A program made the position numbers and the translations under genes. A DNA stretch of 41,808 bases. It comes from Gammaproteobacteria bacterium RIFCSPHIGHO2_12_FULL_63_22 (GTDB taxonomy: Bacteria > Pseudomonadota > Gammaproteobacteria > Xanthomonadales > Xanthomonadaceae). Where the stretch lies: contig MGYJ01000036.1 of assembly GCA_001801685.1 (NCBI GenBank), positions 1 through 41,808 of the forward strand, written 5' to 3'. Shown here piece after piece: positions 8,173 through 15,992 of this stretch. Position 1 is the first letter of the stretch, and every line of letters starts with the position of its first letter. The notes beneath the pieces were generated by a model. The model was not told where the DNA came from, searched no databases, and was given only the letters and a program-made list of their open reading frames with translations.

Positions 8173-9338
8173 AGGCGCTATGGACTGTTTGCATGAAAGA
8201 ACTCGTGGACTTGTTCCGCGACCGGCGCACCATGATGGTGTCGCTGTTGATGGGTCCCTTGCTGATGCCCGCCCTGATCCTGGGCATTGGCAAGCTGGCC
8301 AGCGACCGCATTTCCACCGCGCTTGAAAAGCCCTTGGAAGTGCCCGTGGTCGGCGCCAGCAACGCGCCCAACCTGGTGGCCTGGCTGGAAGGCCAGAACA
8401 TCGTGATCAAGCCCGCGCCGGCCGATCCGGATGACGCCATCCGCTCGCAACGCGAGGACGTGATCCTGCGCATCGGCGACAAGTTCGGCGAGCAATGGCG
8501 CGGCAGCCTGCCCGCCACCATCGAGATCCTGCACGACAGCTCGCGGGAGGACGCGCAGATTCCGGTCGAACGCCTGCGCGGGTTGCTCAACAACTACGGG
8601 CAGGGCGTGGGCGCGTTGCGCCTGATCGCCCGCGGCATCAGCCCGACCACCTCGCAGCCGCTGCGCATCAGCGACCGTGACCTGGCCACGCCCGAAGCAA
8701 GGCGCGGACAGGCCCTGGCCTTCCTGCCCTATATCCTGATCCTCACCACCTTCATCGGTGGCGCGGGCCTGGTGATCGATGCCACGGCCGGCGAGCGCGA
8801 ACGCAATTCACTCGAGCCGTTGTTGGCCACGCCGGCCAAACGATCGACCATCATGAGTGGCAAGATCGCCGCGGCTTGCCTGTTCGGCTTGCTGAGCCTG
8901 GCGCTGACGCTGGTGATGTTCAAGCTCAGCTTCCAGTTCGCGCCGAGCCTGGGCATCAAGCTGGACGTGTCGGTGTGGTCGCTGATCCGCATCGCGGTGG
9001 TGTTGCTGCCGATGCTGATGATCAGCACCTGCCTGCTGACCTTCATCGCCGCCGGCGTAAAAAGCGTCAAGGAAGCGCAGAGCTACATGAGCGTGCTGAT
9101 GCTGTTGCCGATGCTGCCGACCATCATCCTGATGGTGAACCCGGTGAAGAACCAGTTGTGGATGATGACCGTGCCCTTCCTTGCGCAGAACCAGATGATC
9201 CTCAAGCTGGTGCGCAGCGAAAACATCTCGGCCAACGAATGGCTGGCTTACCTGGGCGCGGGCTTTGCCGCCGCGGCCGTGTTGTGGTGGTTGGCCTCGC
9301 GCCGTTATCTCGATGAGAGGCTGGCCATCTCCGCCTGA
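8169..9338 (+). CDS. ABC-2 transporter permease, NatB-like
   Basis: Membrane subunit (389 residues) paired with the preceding ATPase. The pattern is typical of NatB/YhaP proteins. There is an N-terminal helix after KELVDLFRDRRTMMVSLLMGPLLMPALIL, then a large extracytoplasmic domain of about 140 residues. Five further membrane helices follow (LAFLPYILILTTFIGGAGLVID, ACLFGLLSLALTLVMFKL, IRIAVVLLPMLMISTCLLTFIAAG, MSVLMLLPMLPTIILMV, WLAYLGAGFAAAAVLWWLAS). The motif TAGERERNSLEPLLATP is diagnostic of this permease group. It starts with a 4-base overlap with the ATPase gene and is the last gene of the unit, followed by a strong terminator. Confidence 0.92.
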   Translation: MKALWTVCMKELVDLFRDRRTMMVSLLMGPLLMPALILGIGKLASDRISTALEKPLEVPVVGASNAPNLVAWLEGQNIVIKPAPADPDDAIRSQREDVILRIGDKFGEQWRGSLPATIEILHDSSREDAQIPVERLRGLLNNYGQGVGALRLIARGISPTTSQPLRISDRDLATPEARRGQALAFLPYILILTTFIGGAGLVIDATAGERERNSLEPLLATPAKRSTIMSGKIAAACLFGLLSLALTLVMFKLSFQFAPSLGIKLDVSVWSLIRIAVVLLPMLMISTCLLTFIAAGVKSVKEAQSYMSVLMLLPMLPTIILMVNPVKNQLWMMTVPFLAQNQMILKLVRSENISANEWLAYLGAGFAAAAVLWWLASRRYLDERLAISA

Positions 9339-9360
9339 CGGTGCACGACGCGGAAAAAGA

Positions 9361-9388
9361 AAAGGCCCGGGAGCGATCCCGGGCCTTT
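9361..9388. terminator. Bidirectional intrinsic terminator between the NatB-like and TonB-like genes
   Basis: A 12-bp perfect stem AAAGGCCCGGGA / TCCCGGGCCTTT with a GCGA loop (9373-9376). It is followed by TT and a T-rich run on the plus strand, and by AAAAAGAAAA on the left, so a U-tract forms on both strands. It sits between the convergent genes ending at 9338 and 9411 and should stop transcription from both sides. Confidence 0.92.
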
Positions 9389-9410
9389 TTCCTTTCAAGC
9401 GGCGAATCGA

Positions 9411-10418
9411 TTACTGCGCGAAGTCGAAGGTGCGGGTAACCGTCTGCGATCCGGCGATTGGCTGGAACTTCCAGCGCCGCACGGCCGACTGCACATTGCG
9501 CTCGAACACGCCGCGCGGCCGGGCGCTGACGATGTCGATGTCGCTGACGCTACCGTCGGAGTTGACGGTGAACGACACCACGACCTGGCCCGAGGTCTTC
9601 GAGCGCGCCGCGTCCGGCGGATAGGCCGGTTGCGGCGTGCTGATGGCGACCAGCTCGTTGGCGGCGGGACGAGGTGCGGCGGTTTGCGGGGTGGGCCGCT
9701 GCACGGGCGGTGCGGCCACGACCGGTGCCGGCGTCGGCGCCTGCTGCTGTTGCGGCGGAGCCTGGGTGGGAGCCGGTTGCGCCGCAGCAGCTTCAGCTTC
9801 GCGTTGCTGCGCAGCGGCGGCCGCTGCCGCCTGCAAGGCGCGCGCATCGTCCTGGGCCTTCTTGCGCGCTGCTTCCTCGGCGGCAATCTGCTCCGGTGTG
9901 CGGGTGTCTGCCGCGGGTGCCTGTTGCGCGGCGGCAGCCTGGCCTTTCGCAATGGCATCGGCGATGCGGCCCAGCGACGGTGCTTGCGGGTCGGCCGACT
10001 GGATCAACAAGCGCAGTCGTTCGGCTTCCAGGAAGTCGGCGCGGCCGATTGCCTGTTCCGCGGCGATCACTGCGTAGGGCTGCAGGTCCATCAGCGCGCT
10101 TTCCGCCGACGCGTCGGGCTTCGCACTCTTCTTGCGCAGAGCGATGTAGTACTCCATTGCATTGTTGCCGGCCGGGGCGTAGATGCGCTGTTCGCGAAGG
10201 GCCTGGCGGCCGCGGGTCTTGAGCTCCTCCCCACTCAGCGCGGCCAGGGCGGCGGCTTGCTGTTCGGCGGCCTGGCCTACCGCCGCCTCGGCGGCAGCGG
10301 CAGCGGCCGTCGCAGGTGCAGCGGGTTCGGGTTTGTCTGAACAGGCGGCGAGCCCCAGCCCCAGGGCCAGGGCAATTGCCCAGCGAAGGGAGGTGGCAGG
10401 TACTTTTGCAGGTGACAT
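9411..10418 (-). CDS. Predicted lipoprotein with TonB C-terminal domain
   Basis: The last about 85 residues (from TPQPAYPPDAARSKTSGQVVV, with GSVSDIDIVSARP and AVRRWKFQP) form a TonB_C domain, which in TonB contacts outer-membrane receptors. The N-terminus from the ATG at 10418 is a type II signal peptide with lipobox LAAC (Cys26) followed by Ser, which suggests outer-membrane sorting. An Ala/Gln/Pro-rich linker with a possible coiled coil (EEAARKKAQDDARALQAAAAAAAQQREAEA) joins the two. A start at 10451 is also possible. It has no membrane anchor of the classical TonB type, so an energy-transducing role is doubtful. It lies 88 bases behind mnmE with its own promoter-like sequence. Confidence 0.82.
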   Translation of the reverse strand: MSPAKVPATSLRWAIALALGLGLAACSDKPEPAAPATAAAAAAEAAVGQAAEQQAAALAALSGEELKTRGRQALREQRIYAPAGNNAMEYYIALRKKSAKPDASAESALMDLQPYAVIAAEQAIGRADFLEAERLRLLIQSADPQAPSLGRIADAIAKGQAAAAQQAPAADTRTPEQIAAEEAARKKAQDDARALQAAAAAAAQQREAEAAAAQPAPTQAPPQQQQAPTPAPVVAAPPVQRPTPQTAAPRPAANELVAISTPQPAYPPDAARSKTSGQVVVSFTVNSDGSVSDIDIVSARPRGVFERNVQSAVRRWKFQPIAGSQTVTRTFDFAQ

Positions 10419-10460
10419 GGGCAGGCTCGCTTGGTTGGAGAAGTGGGGCATGACTTTCAG

Positions 10461-10487
10461 CACATAAAACTTTGGCCTCTTTGTCAA
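10461..10487 (-). promoter_or_regulatory. Possible promoter for the TonB-domain lipoprotein
   Basis: On the minus strand, a perfect -35 TTGACA (10482-10487) is followed after 15 bases by TATGTG (10461-10466). The spacing is short, so confidence is limited. If used, the RNA starts near 10453 and favours the start codon at 10418 over 10451. Confidence 0.4.
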
Positions 10488-10506
10488 GACTTTTCCGTTA
10501 GCGGCA

Positions 10507-11841
10507 TCACTTTCCGATACAAAAGCCCGAAAAGATTCTTCCAAGAAGCGTGTCGGCGTCCATCACTCCGGTGATTTGGCCCAATGCCAGTTGCGCCTGG
10601 CGCAATTCTTCCGCAGCCAGTTCCGCCTGGTTTGCATCCAGGCACGCGCTCGCGCGATCCAGGCAAATTCGGGCCTGCGCGAGCGCATCGAGGTGTCGCG
10701 CGCGCGCGCTGAAACTGCCGCCACCCTCGCCGCCAGCAAGTTCGCGCAACCGGGCGCGCAGCTTGTCGAGCCCGAGACTAGTACGCGCGGATACGGAGAA
10801 GTGGTCAATCTGTACTACGCCGCTTGCGTGCGACCGCAGGTCGGCCTTGTTGTGCAACCAGAGCACGCGTGCGCCTTCCGGTATCTCGCCAGCCAGGTCT
10901 GCGGGCAGCTTGGCATCGTCGTCGTCCAGGACGGCCAGCACGACATCGGCGCGCTGCAATTCCGCGCGTGCGCGGCGGATGCCTTCGGCTTCGATGCTGT
11001 CGGGCGCATCGCGCAGTCCCGCCGTGTCCACCAGCGTCAGCAACACGCCTTCCAAGTCGAGCGTCTCGCGCAGCAGGTCGCGCGTGGTGCCGGCGATGTC
11101 GCTGACGATGGCGCGGTCTTCATCGGCCAGTGCATTCAACAACGACGACTTGCCGACGTTCGGCGCGCCGATGATCACCACGTGCAGTCCATCCATCAAG
11201 CGCTTGCCGCGGCCGGCTTCGCGCACCAGTACGGCGAGTGATTCGCGAGTCGCGCGCAGGCGATCGCCGAGTTCCGGCGCGGCCAGGAAATCGATGTCCT
11301 CGTCGGGAAAATCCAGCGCCGCCTCGACATACATGCGCAGCTGGGTGAGTTGTTCGACCAGCGCATCGACGCGTCGCGAGAATTCGCCGTCCAGCGATCT
11401 GCGCGCCGCGCGTGCGGCGGCCTGGCTGCCGGCACTGATCAGGTCGGCGACGGCTTCGGCCTGGGCGAGGTCGAGCTTGCCTTCGAGGAAGGCGCGTTCG
11501 GTGAATTCACCCGGCCGCGCCGGGCGCGCGCCCAAGCGCACGCAACGCTGCAACAACTGCGCAAGCACCACGGGACTGCCGTGCGCCTGCAGTTCGACCA
11601 CGTCTTCGCCGGTATAGGACGCGGGCGCGGCAAACCACAACACGATGCCGTCATCGAGGGTGTGGCCGTCGTCATCCCGAAATCGCGCATGTACGGCCAG
11701 TCGCGGGAGCAATCGCCGTGCGCAGATGCCTTCAGCGATAGCTCGCGAGGCCGGCCCCGACAATCGCACGATGCCGACGCCACCGGCGCCTGGCGCGGTG
11801 GCGATTGCAGCGATGGTGTCGCGACCTTGCGGGGCAGGCAT
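10507..11841 (-). CDS. mnmE: tRNA uridine-5-carboxymethylaminomethyl modification GTPase MnmE
   Basis: GTPase (444 residues) that, with MnmG, makes the cmnm5 modification at U34 of several tRNAs in the cytoplasm. The N-terminal folate-binding domain starts with [22 protein letters not shown] and contains the conserved [16 protein letters not shown]. The inserted G domain shows G1 [10 protein letters not shown]2 DIAGTTRD, G3 DTAGL and G4 NKAD. The C-terminal motif CIGK, which carries the essential Cys, is intact. The start lies 15 bases after the yidC stop, so the gene is read from the rpmH-rnpA-yidC transcript. The gene order is the ancestral one next to the origin. Confidence 0.97.
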   Translation of the reverse strand: MPAPQGRDTIAAIATAPGAGGVGIVRLSGPASRAIAEGICARRLLPRLAVHARFRDDDGHTLDDGIVLWFAAPASYTGEDVVELQAHGSPVVLAQLLQRCVRLGARPARPGEFTERAFLEGKLDLAQAEAVADLISAGSQAAARAARRSLDGEFSRRVDALVEQLTQLRMYVEAALDFPDEDIDFLAAPELGDRLRATRESLAVLVREAGRGKRLMDGLHVVIIGAPNVGKSSLLNALADEDRAIVSDIAGTTRDLLRETLDLEGVLLTLVDTAGLRDAPDSIEAEGIRRARAELQRADVVLAVLDDDDAKLPADLAGEIPEGARVLWLHNKADLRSHASGVVQIDHFSVSARTSLGLDKLRARLRELAGGEGGGSFSARARHLDALAQARICLDRASACLDANQAELAAEELRQAQLALGQITGVMDADTLLGRIFSGFCIGK

Positions 11842-11856
11842 GGCCGGCGCGAAGGA

Positions 11857-13599
11857 TTACTTCGCGACCACCGGGGTCTTCGGACCGTGCTGCTTGGTCA
11901 TCCACCACTGCTGCAGCAAGCCGAGCAGGCCGTTGGTGACCCAGTACAACACCAGGCCGGCCGGGAAGAAGGCCATCATCACGCCGAACACCAACGGCAT
12001 GAACTGCATCATCTTCTTCTGCAGCGGATCGATGCCCGGCATCGGCGTCAGCTTTTGCGTCAGGTACATCACGGTCAGGTTGATCGCGGGCAACACGAAG
12101 TAGGGATCGGCCGCCGTCAGGTTCTGGATCCACCCCATCCACGCCGCATGGCGCAGCTCGACGGTTTCCAGCAATACCCAGTACAGGCCCAGGAAGATCG
12201 GGATCGGGATCAGCATCGGCAGGCAGCCGCCGATCGGATTGATCTTTTCCTTTTTGTACAACTCCATCATCGCGATCTGGAATTGTTGCTTGTCGTCGCC
12301 GTAGCGCTCTTTCAGCGCCTCGATGCGCGGTTGCACGGCGCGCATCTTGGCCATGGACTGGTACTGCTTGGCCGACAGCGGATACAGCGCGGCCTTCAGC
12401 AACACGACGATGGCGATGATCGCCCAGCCCCAGTTGCCGAACAGCCCGTGCAGCCACGACAACAGCATGAACAAGGGCTTGGCGATGAAGCTGAGCATGC
12501 CGTAGTCGACCGTCAGGTCGAGGTTGGGCGCCATTTCGGCCATCGGTGCCTGCAGCTTCGGTCCGACCCACAGGCGGCTGTCATGCACGGCGCTCGAACC
12601 CGGCGCCACGTCGAGTGGCGAGGCAATGCTGCGCACCACGTACAGCGGCACGCCATTGCGTGTTTCAACCGTGGTGTTGAATTGAACCTGCGGTTCTTTC
12701 GCCTGCGGCACCCAGGCCGTGGCGAAATGGTGTTGCAGCATGGCGATCCAGCCGCCGGTGATGGTGCCGGCCGGTGGTGTTTCATTGCTGTAGTCGCTGA
12801 GCGGCGTCTTCTCGTACTTGCCATCGGGCGTATACCAGGCGGCGCCGACGAAGCTGAAAGTTTCCGGGCTGGTCAGGAAGCTGTGCTTGGGCGGCGGCGG
12901 CGGCGCGACCCGCGACAGCCGGACGAACGGATAGATCCGCTGTGCAGCGGCGCCCGGATTGGAAATGCGGTCGTTGACCTCGAGCACGTAGCTGCCGCGC
13001 TTGAGGGTAAGTGTGCGCTTGACCACCAGGCCGGTGCCCGGGTCGGTCCAGCTCAGCGGCACCGACAGCGAAGCCGCGCCTGGCGCAAGCACGTACTGGC
13101 TGGCGCCGTCGTCGGCGCTGAATTGCGCATCGAGCGTTTGTTGCGCGGCACTGGTGTCGACGCGAATCAAGCCCGACTCAGCCACCTGGTAGGTCGCCGG
13201 CGAGCTGTCGAGCAAGTGCACGTTCGGGCTCCCCGCTTTTTTCTCGAGCGTGTACTTGAGCAGCTGCGAATCGGTGATGCGGCCGCCGTTGAGATCGATG
13301 GTGAGGCGCAGCGTGTCGTTGGCGATCGTGATCGGCCGCGCCGACTGCGCTGCGCTGCTCGTGCCGGCGGCGGGCGCCAGGGCCACGCCAGCGGGCGGAA
13401 GCGCCGTGCTGCCGGCCGCAGGTGGCGGCGCAAGGCCGGCGACCGGCGCAGCAGCCTCGGGCGAGGTGGACGCGCTGGTGGCGGCAGCGGGGATGGCAGG
13501 CGCGGTCGTGGCGGCCAGCTGGCCCTTGCTCCACTCCATCCACAACAAGGTCGCGACGACCAGCCAGGCGATCAACAGGAAAGAACGGGTTTGATTCAT
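11857..13599 (-). CDS. yidC: Membrane protein insertase YidC
   Basis: Inner-membrane insertase (580 residues) that folds membrane proteins alone or with SecYEG. The N-terminal helix (SFLLIAWLVVATLLWMEW) is followed by an Ala/Pro-rich linker and the large periplasmic beta domain with GWIAMLQHHFATAWVP. The conserved core of five helices follows, with YGMLSFIAKPLFMLLSWLHGLFGNWGWAII, the cytoplasmic hairpin LSAKQYQSMAKMRAVQPRIEALKERYGDDKQ and NPIGGCLPMLIPIPIFLGLYWVL. The C-terminus is PKTPVVAK. The length is normal for Gram-negative YidC. It follows rnpA after 33 bases, with no room for the yidD gene that often sits there. Confidence 0.97.
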   Translation of the reverse strand: MNQTRSFLLIAWLVVATLLWMEWSKGQLAATTAPAIPAAATSASTSPEAAAPVAGLAPPPAAGSTALPPAGVALAPAAGTSSAAQSARPITIANDTLRLTIDLNGGRITDSQLLKYTLEKKAGSPNVHLLDSSPATYQVAESGLIRVDTSAAQQTLDAQFSADDGASQYVLAPGAASLSVPLSWTDPGTGLVVKRTLTLKRGSYVLEVNDRISNPGAAAQRIYPFVRLSRVAPPPPPKHSFLTSPETFSFVGAAWYTPDGKYEKTPLSDYSNETPPAGTITGGWIAMLQHHFATAWVPQAKEPQVQFNTTVETRNGVPLYVVRSIASPLDVAPGSSAVHDSRLWVGPKLQAPMAEMAPNLDLTVDYGMLSFIAKPLFMLLSWLHGLFGNWGWAIIAIVVLLKAALYPLSAKQYQSMAKMRAVQPRIEALKERYGDDKQQFQIAMMELYKKEKINPIGGCLPMLIPIPIFLGLYWVLLETVELRHAAWMGWIQNLTAADPYFVLPAINLTVMYLTQKLTPMPGIDPLQKKMMQFMPLVFGVMMAFFPAGLVLYWVTNGLLGLLQQWWMTKQHGPKTPVVAK

Positions 13600-13632
13600 G
13601 GACGAACAATCACCCGGCGCGTACGGCGCCTG

Positions 13633-14058
13633 TCAGGACTCAGGGGAAGGAGGGCGACCGGTAATCGCGTCGGAGGGCGGCATTGTGCCGGGTGGGGCCA
13701 TGGGCTTCAACGTGCGGGCGCGATTGAACAAGGACAAGAGGTCGGCGCGCAGCGCGGCGGCCTCGGCCTTGGCCGCCTCGGGCTTGGCCAGCAGCACGTA
13801 ATCGCCGGCGGGCAAGCCGTCACGCAGGATGCGAAAACATTCCTTGGCCTGGCGGCGCAGGCGGTTGCGCACCACGGCCCGCTTGTCCACGCGCTTGGAA
13901 ACGGTAACGCCCAAACGCGTGCGGCCGCCCTCGAGGGGCAGCCGCACATTCAATCGAAAAAAAGTTCCAGACACGCGCCGACCTTCGCCAAACACAGCCT
14001 GGTACTCGGCTGAGACGTGCAGGCGCGCGTCGGGGGGGAAACTCTGGGAGGAGGTCAT
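13633..14058 (-). CDS. rnpA: Ribonuclease P protein component
   Basis: Basic protein subunit of RNase P, which trims the 5' ends of tRNA precursors. It has 141 residues. The conserved RNR signature appears in VDKRAVVRNRLRRQAKECFR, and the first beta strand region GEGRRVSGTFFRLNVR is typical. The last 25 or so residues (LKPMAPPGTMPPSDAITGRPPSPES) are a Pro/Ser-rich tail beyond the usual end of about 115-120 residues. The tail overlaps no other gene and may be dispensable. The gene lies 61 bases downstream of rpmH in the conserved order. The start ATG has GGGAGGAGG directly upstream. Confidence 0.95.
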   Translation of the reverse strand: MTSSQSFPPDARLHVSAEYQAVFGEGRRVSGTFFRLNVRLPLEGGRTRLGVTVSKRVDKRAVVRNRLRRQAKECFRILRDGLPAGDYVLLAKPEAAKAEAAALRADLLSLFNRARTLKPMAPPGTMPPSDAITGRPPSPES

Positions 14059-14119
14059 CGGCGCGGCAGCACGTCAACGTGGCCGCGCGGGAACCGCGAC
14101 GCCGACTAGCGGCGAAGCG

Positions 14120-14260
14120 TCAGACGCAGAGGCGGGCGCGGCCCTTGGCACGGCGACGGGCAAGGATCTTGCGGCCGTCGGCGGTCGCCATGCGGGCGCG
14201 AAAGCCGTGGTCGCGCTTGCGCTTGATGTTGCTGGGTTGGTACGTACGCTTGGTGGCCAT
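14120..14260 (-). CDS. rpmH: 50S ribosomal protein L34
   Basis: Small basic ribosomal protein (46 residues). It starts [20 protein letters not shown] and contains [22 protein letters not shown], both nearly invariant in the family. The first gene of the rpmH-rnpA-yidC-mnmE unit, it is transcribed away from dnaA. The open frame runs far upstream through the antisense of dnaA, but the ATG at 14260 is the family start. The last residues (CV in place of the usual SA or SV) are a minor variation. Confidence 0.97.
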   Translation of the reverse strand: MATKRTYQPSNIKRKRDHGFRARMATADGRKILARRRAKGRARLCV

Positions 14261-14300
14261 GGTGGCAGCTCGGCTTGAATGGGGCGGAAATGAACTGGAA

Positions 14301-14329
14301 ACGATAGCAACCGCAGCACGAAAGGTCAA
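14301..14329 (-). promoter_or_regulatory. rpmH promoter
   Basis: On the minus strand, -35 TTGACC (14324-14329), a 17-bp spacer and -10 TATCGT (14301-14306). This lies 41 bases upstream of the rpmH ATG and is divergent to dnaA. The spacing and both hexamers fit sigma-70. Confidence 0.7.
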
Positions 14330-14384
14330 GGTCATCCCACTTGGCAGGTGCCTGCGGCGGGGGCTAGACTGGCCAACCCCGTAC

Positions 14385-14393
14385 TTATCCACA
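14385..14393 (+). promoter_or_regulatory. DnaA box upstream of dnaA
   Basis: A perfect TTATCCACA, 38 bases before the dnaA start. A single consensus box in this place is the usual signal for autoregulation of dnaA by its product; it may also be an auxiliary part of the origin. Confidence 0.88.
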
Positions 14394-14431
14394 GCCCGCC
14401 CCGTGCGGCGCGCGAAGGTTGCCGAAGTTTG

Positions 14432-15745
14432 ATGGATACCGTCTGGCCCCGTTGCCTCGAACGCCTGGAGGCTGAATTTTCGGCGGAGGACGTGCATACC
14501 TGGCTCAAGCCCCTGCAGGCCACGGCCCGTCCCGATGGCCTGGTACTGCTGGCCCCGAATGCGTTCGTGGTCGATACCGTGCGCGAACGCTACCTGGGCC
14601 GCATCCGCGAGCTGGCCGGCCATTTCGCCGGCCTGCCCACCCAGGTGTCGCTGGAAGTCGGCTCGACGATGCGCGAGGCCGCGCCCGCCGCTTTGGCGGC
14701 GCCGACCAAGGCCGCGGTCGATTTCCAGGGCAACCTCGACAAGCACTACACCTTCGACAACTTCGTCGAAGGCCGCAGCAACCAACTGGGACGCGCGGCT
14801 GCGCTGCAGGTCGCACTGAACCCGGGGCGCGATTACAACCCACTGTTGTTGTATGGCGGCACCGGCCTGGGCAAGACCCACCTGATGTACGCCGCCGGCA
14901 ATCTGATGCGCGCCAACAACCCCGGCATGCGCGTGTTGTACCTGCGTTCGGAACAGTTCTTCAGCGCGATGATGAAATCGCTGCAGGACAAATCGATGGA
15001 CCAGTTCAAGCGCCAGTTCCACCAGGTGGACGCGCTGCTGATCGACGATATCCAGTTTTTTGCGGGGAAAAACACCACCCAGGAAGAATTCTTCCACACC
15101 TTCAACACGCTGTTCGATGGCAAGCAACAGATCATCCTGACTTGCGATCGTTATCCGCGCGAAGTGGAAAACCTGGAACCGCGATTGAAATCGCGATTGG
15201 GTTGGGGCCTCTCGGTCGCGATCGAGCCGCCTGATTTCGAAACCCGCGCCGCCATCCTCACGGCCAAGGCCAGCGAGCGGAAGATGAGTCTTCCCGAAGA
15301 CGTGGCCTACCTGATCGCCAAGCGCATGCGCTCGAACGTGCGCGACCTGGAAGGCGCGCTCAACACCCTGGCGGCGCGCTCCAATTTCATGGGCCGGCCG
15401 ATCACCCCGGAGTTTGCGCAGGAGACCTTGCGCGACCTGTTGCGCGCCCAGGCGCAGGTCATTTCGATCAGCAATATCCAGAAGACCGTGGCAGACTACT
15501 ATCAGCTACGCATGGCGGACATGTTGTCGAAGCGCAGGACGCGCTCGCTGGCGCGTCCACGGCAGATGGCAATGGCGTTGGCCAAGGATTTGACCGAGCA
15601 CAGCCTGCCGGAAATCGGCGATGCGTTCGGGGGGCGGGACCACACGACGGTGCTGCATGCCTGCCGCGTGATCCGCGACCTGATCGGCACCGACGGCAAG
15701 CTGCACGAGGACTGGGACAAGCTGGTGCGCAAGCTGACCGAATAG
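14432..15745 (+). CDS. dnaA: Chromosomal replication initiator protein DnaA
   Basis: Replication initiator (437 residues) that binds 9-mer boxes at oriC and opens the duplex. Domain I begins [25 protein letters not shown], and the short linker domain II covers about 80-100. The AAA+ domain III has Walker [10 protein letters not shown] (142-150), Walker [10 protein letters not shown] and the sensor region [10 protein letters not shown]. Domain IV ends with the DNA-binding signature [15 protein letters not shown]. The ATG at 14432 was chosen because translation from the longer frame would add residues unrelated to the family. The length matches Xanthomonas DnaA closely. Confidence 0.98.
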   Translation: MDTVWPRCLERLEAEFSAEDVHTWLKPLQATARPDGLVLLAPNAFVVDTVRERYLGRIRELAGHFAGLPTQVSLEVGSTMREAAPAALAAPTKAAVDFQGNLDKHYTFDNFVEGRSNQLGRAAALQVALNPGRDYNPLLLYGGTGLGKTHLMYAAGNLMRANNPGMRVLYLRSEQFFSAMMKSLQDKSMDQFKRQFHQVDALLIDDIQFFAGKNTTQEEFFHTFNTLFDGKQQIILTCDRYPREVENLEPRLKSRLGWGLSVAIEPPDFETRAAILTAKASERKMSLPEDVAYLIAKRMRSNVRDLEGALNTLAARSNFMGRPITPEFAQETLRDLLRAQAQVISISNIQKTVADYYQLRMADMLSKRRTRSLARPRQMAMALAKDLTEHSLPEIGDAFGGRDHTTVLHACRVIRDLIGTDGKLHEDWDKLVRKLTE

Positions 15746-15796
15746 GCCGCGGCGCCAGTGGGGAAGAAGGGTTATACCGGCGGCACGGGGATAGCC

Positions 15797-15972
15797 TGTG
15801 GATAAGGTGGGGGAAGTTTCAGGCCTCGACACTTATCCACAGATTGTCCCACGGGTCCGGGGCCTGCGACACACAGGCTTCTGGCACGATAAGTTGTTTA
15901 TATTCAATGAGTTAAGTGTGAGTTTGGGGCTTTTTGGTCCCCTCTACCACCACCAGTTTTAATTTATCCACC
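15797..15972. other. oriC: Origin of replication (oriC) in the dnaA-dnaN gap
   Basis: The 247-base gap holds two perfect DnaA boxes facing each other, TGTGGATAA (15797-15805) and TTATCCACA (15833-15841), and a one-mismatch box TTATCCACC (15964-15972). Between the second and third boxes lies an AT-rich stretch (about 15889-15917, AAGTTGTTTATATTCAATGA) in an otherwise GC-rich region, the likely unwinding element. The place between dnaA and dnaN is where origins lie in related genera. No large tandem array of boxes is visible, so this is a compact origin. Confidence 0.88.
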
Positions 15973-15992
15973 TGGATCTTGGGGTTCCCTGC

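Noticed and set aside
10482-10488. A further TGTCAAG half-site upstream of the TonB-domain lipoprotein gene
   Set aside because: The second half is TTCCGTT rather than CTTGACA, so it is not an operator of the 4934-4995 type; the match arises from the -35 hexamer.
11350-14013. An 887-codon open frame antisense to mnmE and yidC
   Set aside because: It runs across two certain genes and their gap, with low-complexity Arg/Gln/His composition; a shadow frame.
14261-15127. L34 fused to a long upstream frame
   Set aside because: The upstream part is antisense to dnaA; the L34 ATG, promoter and length are normal.
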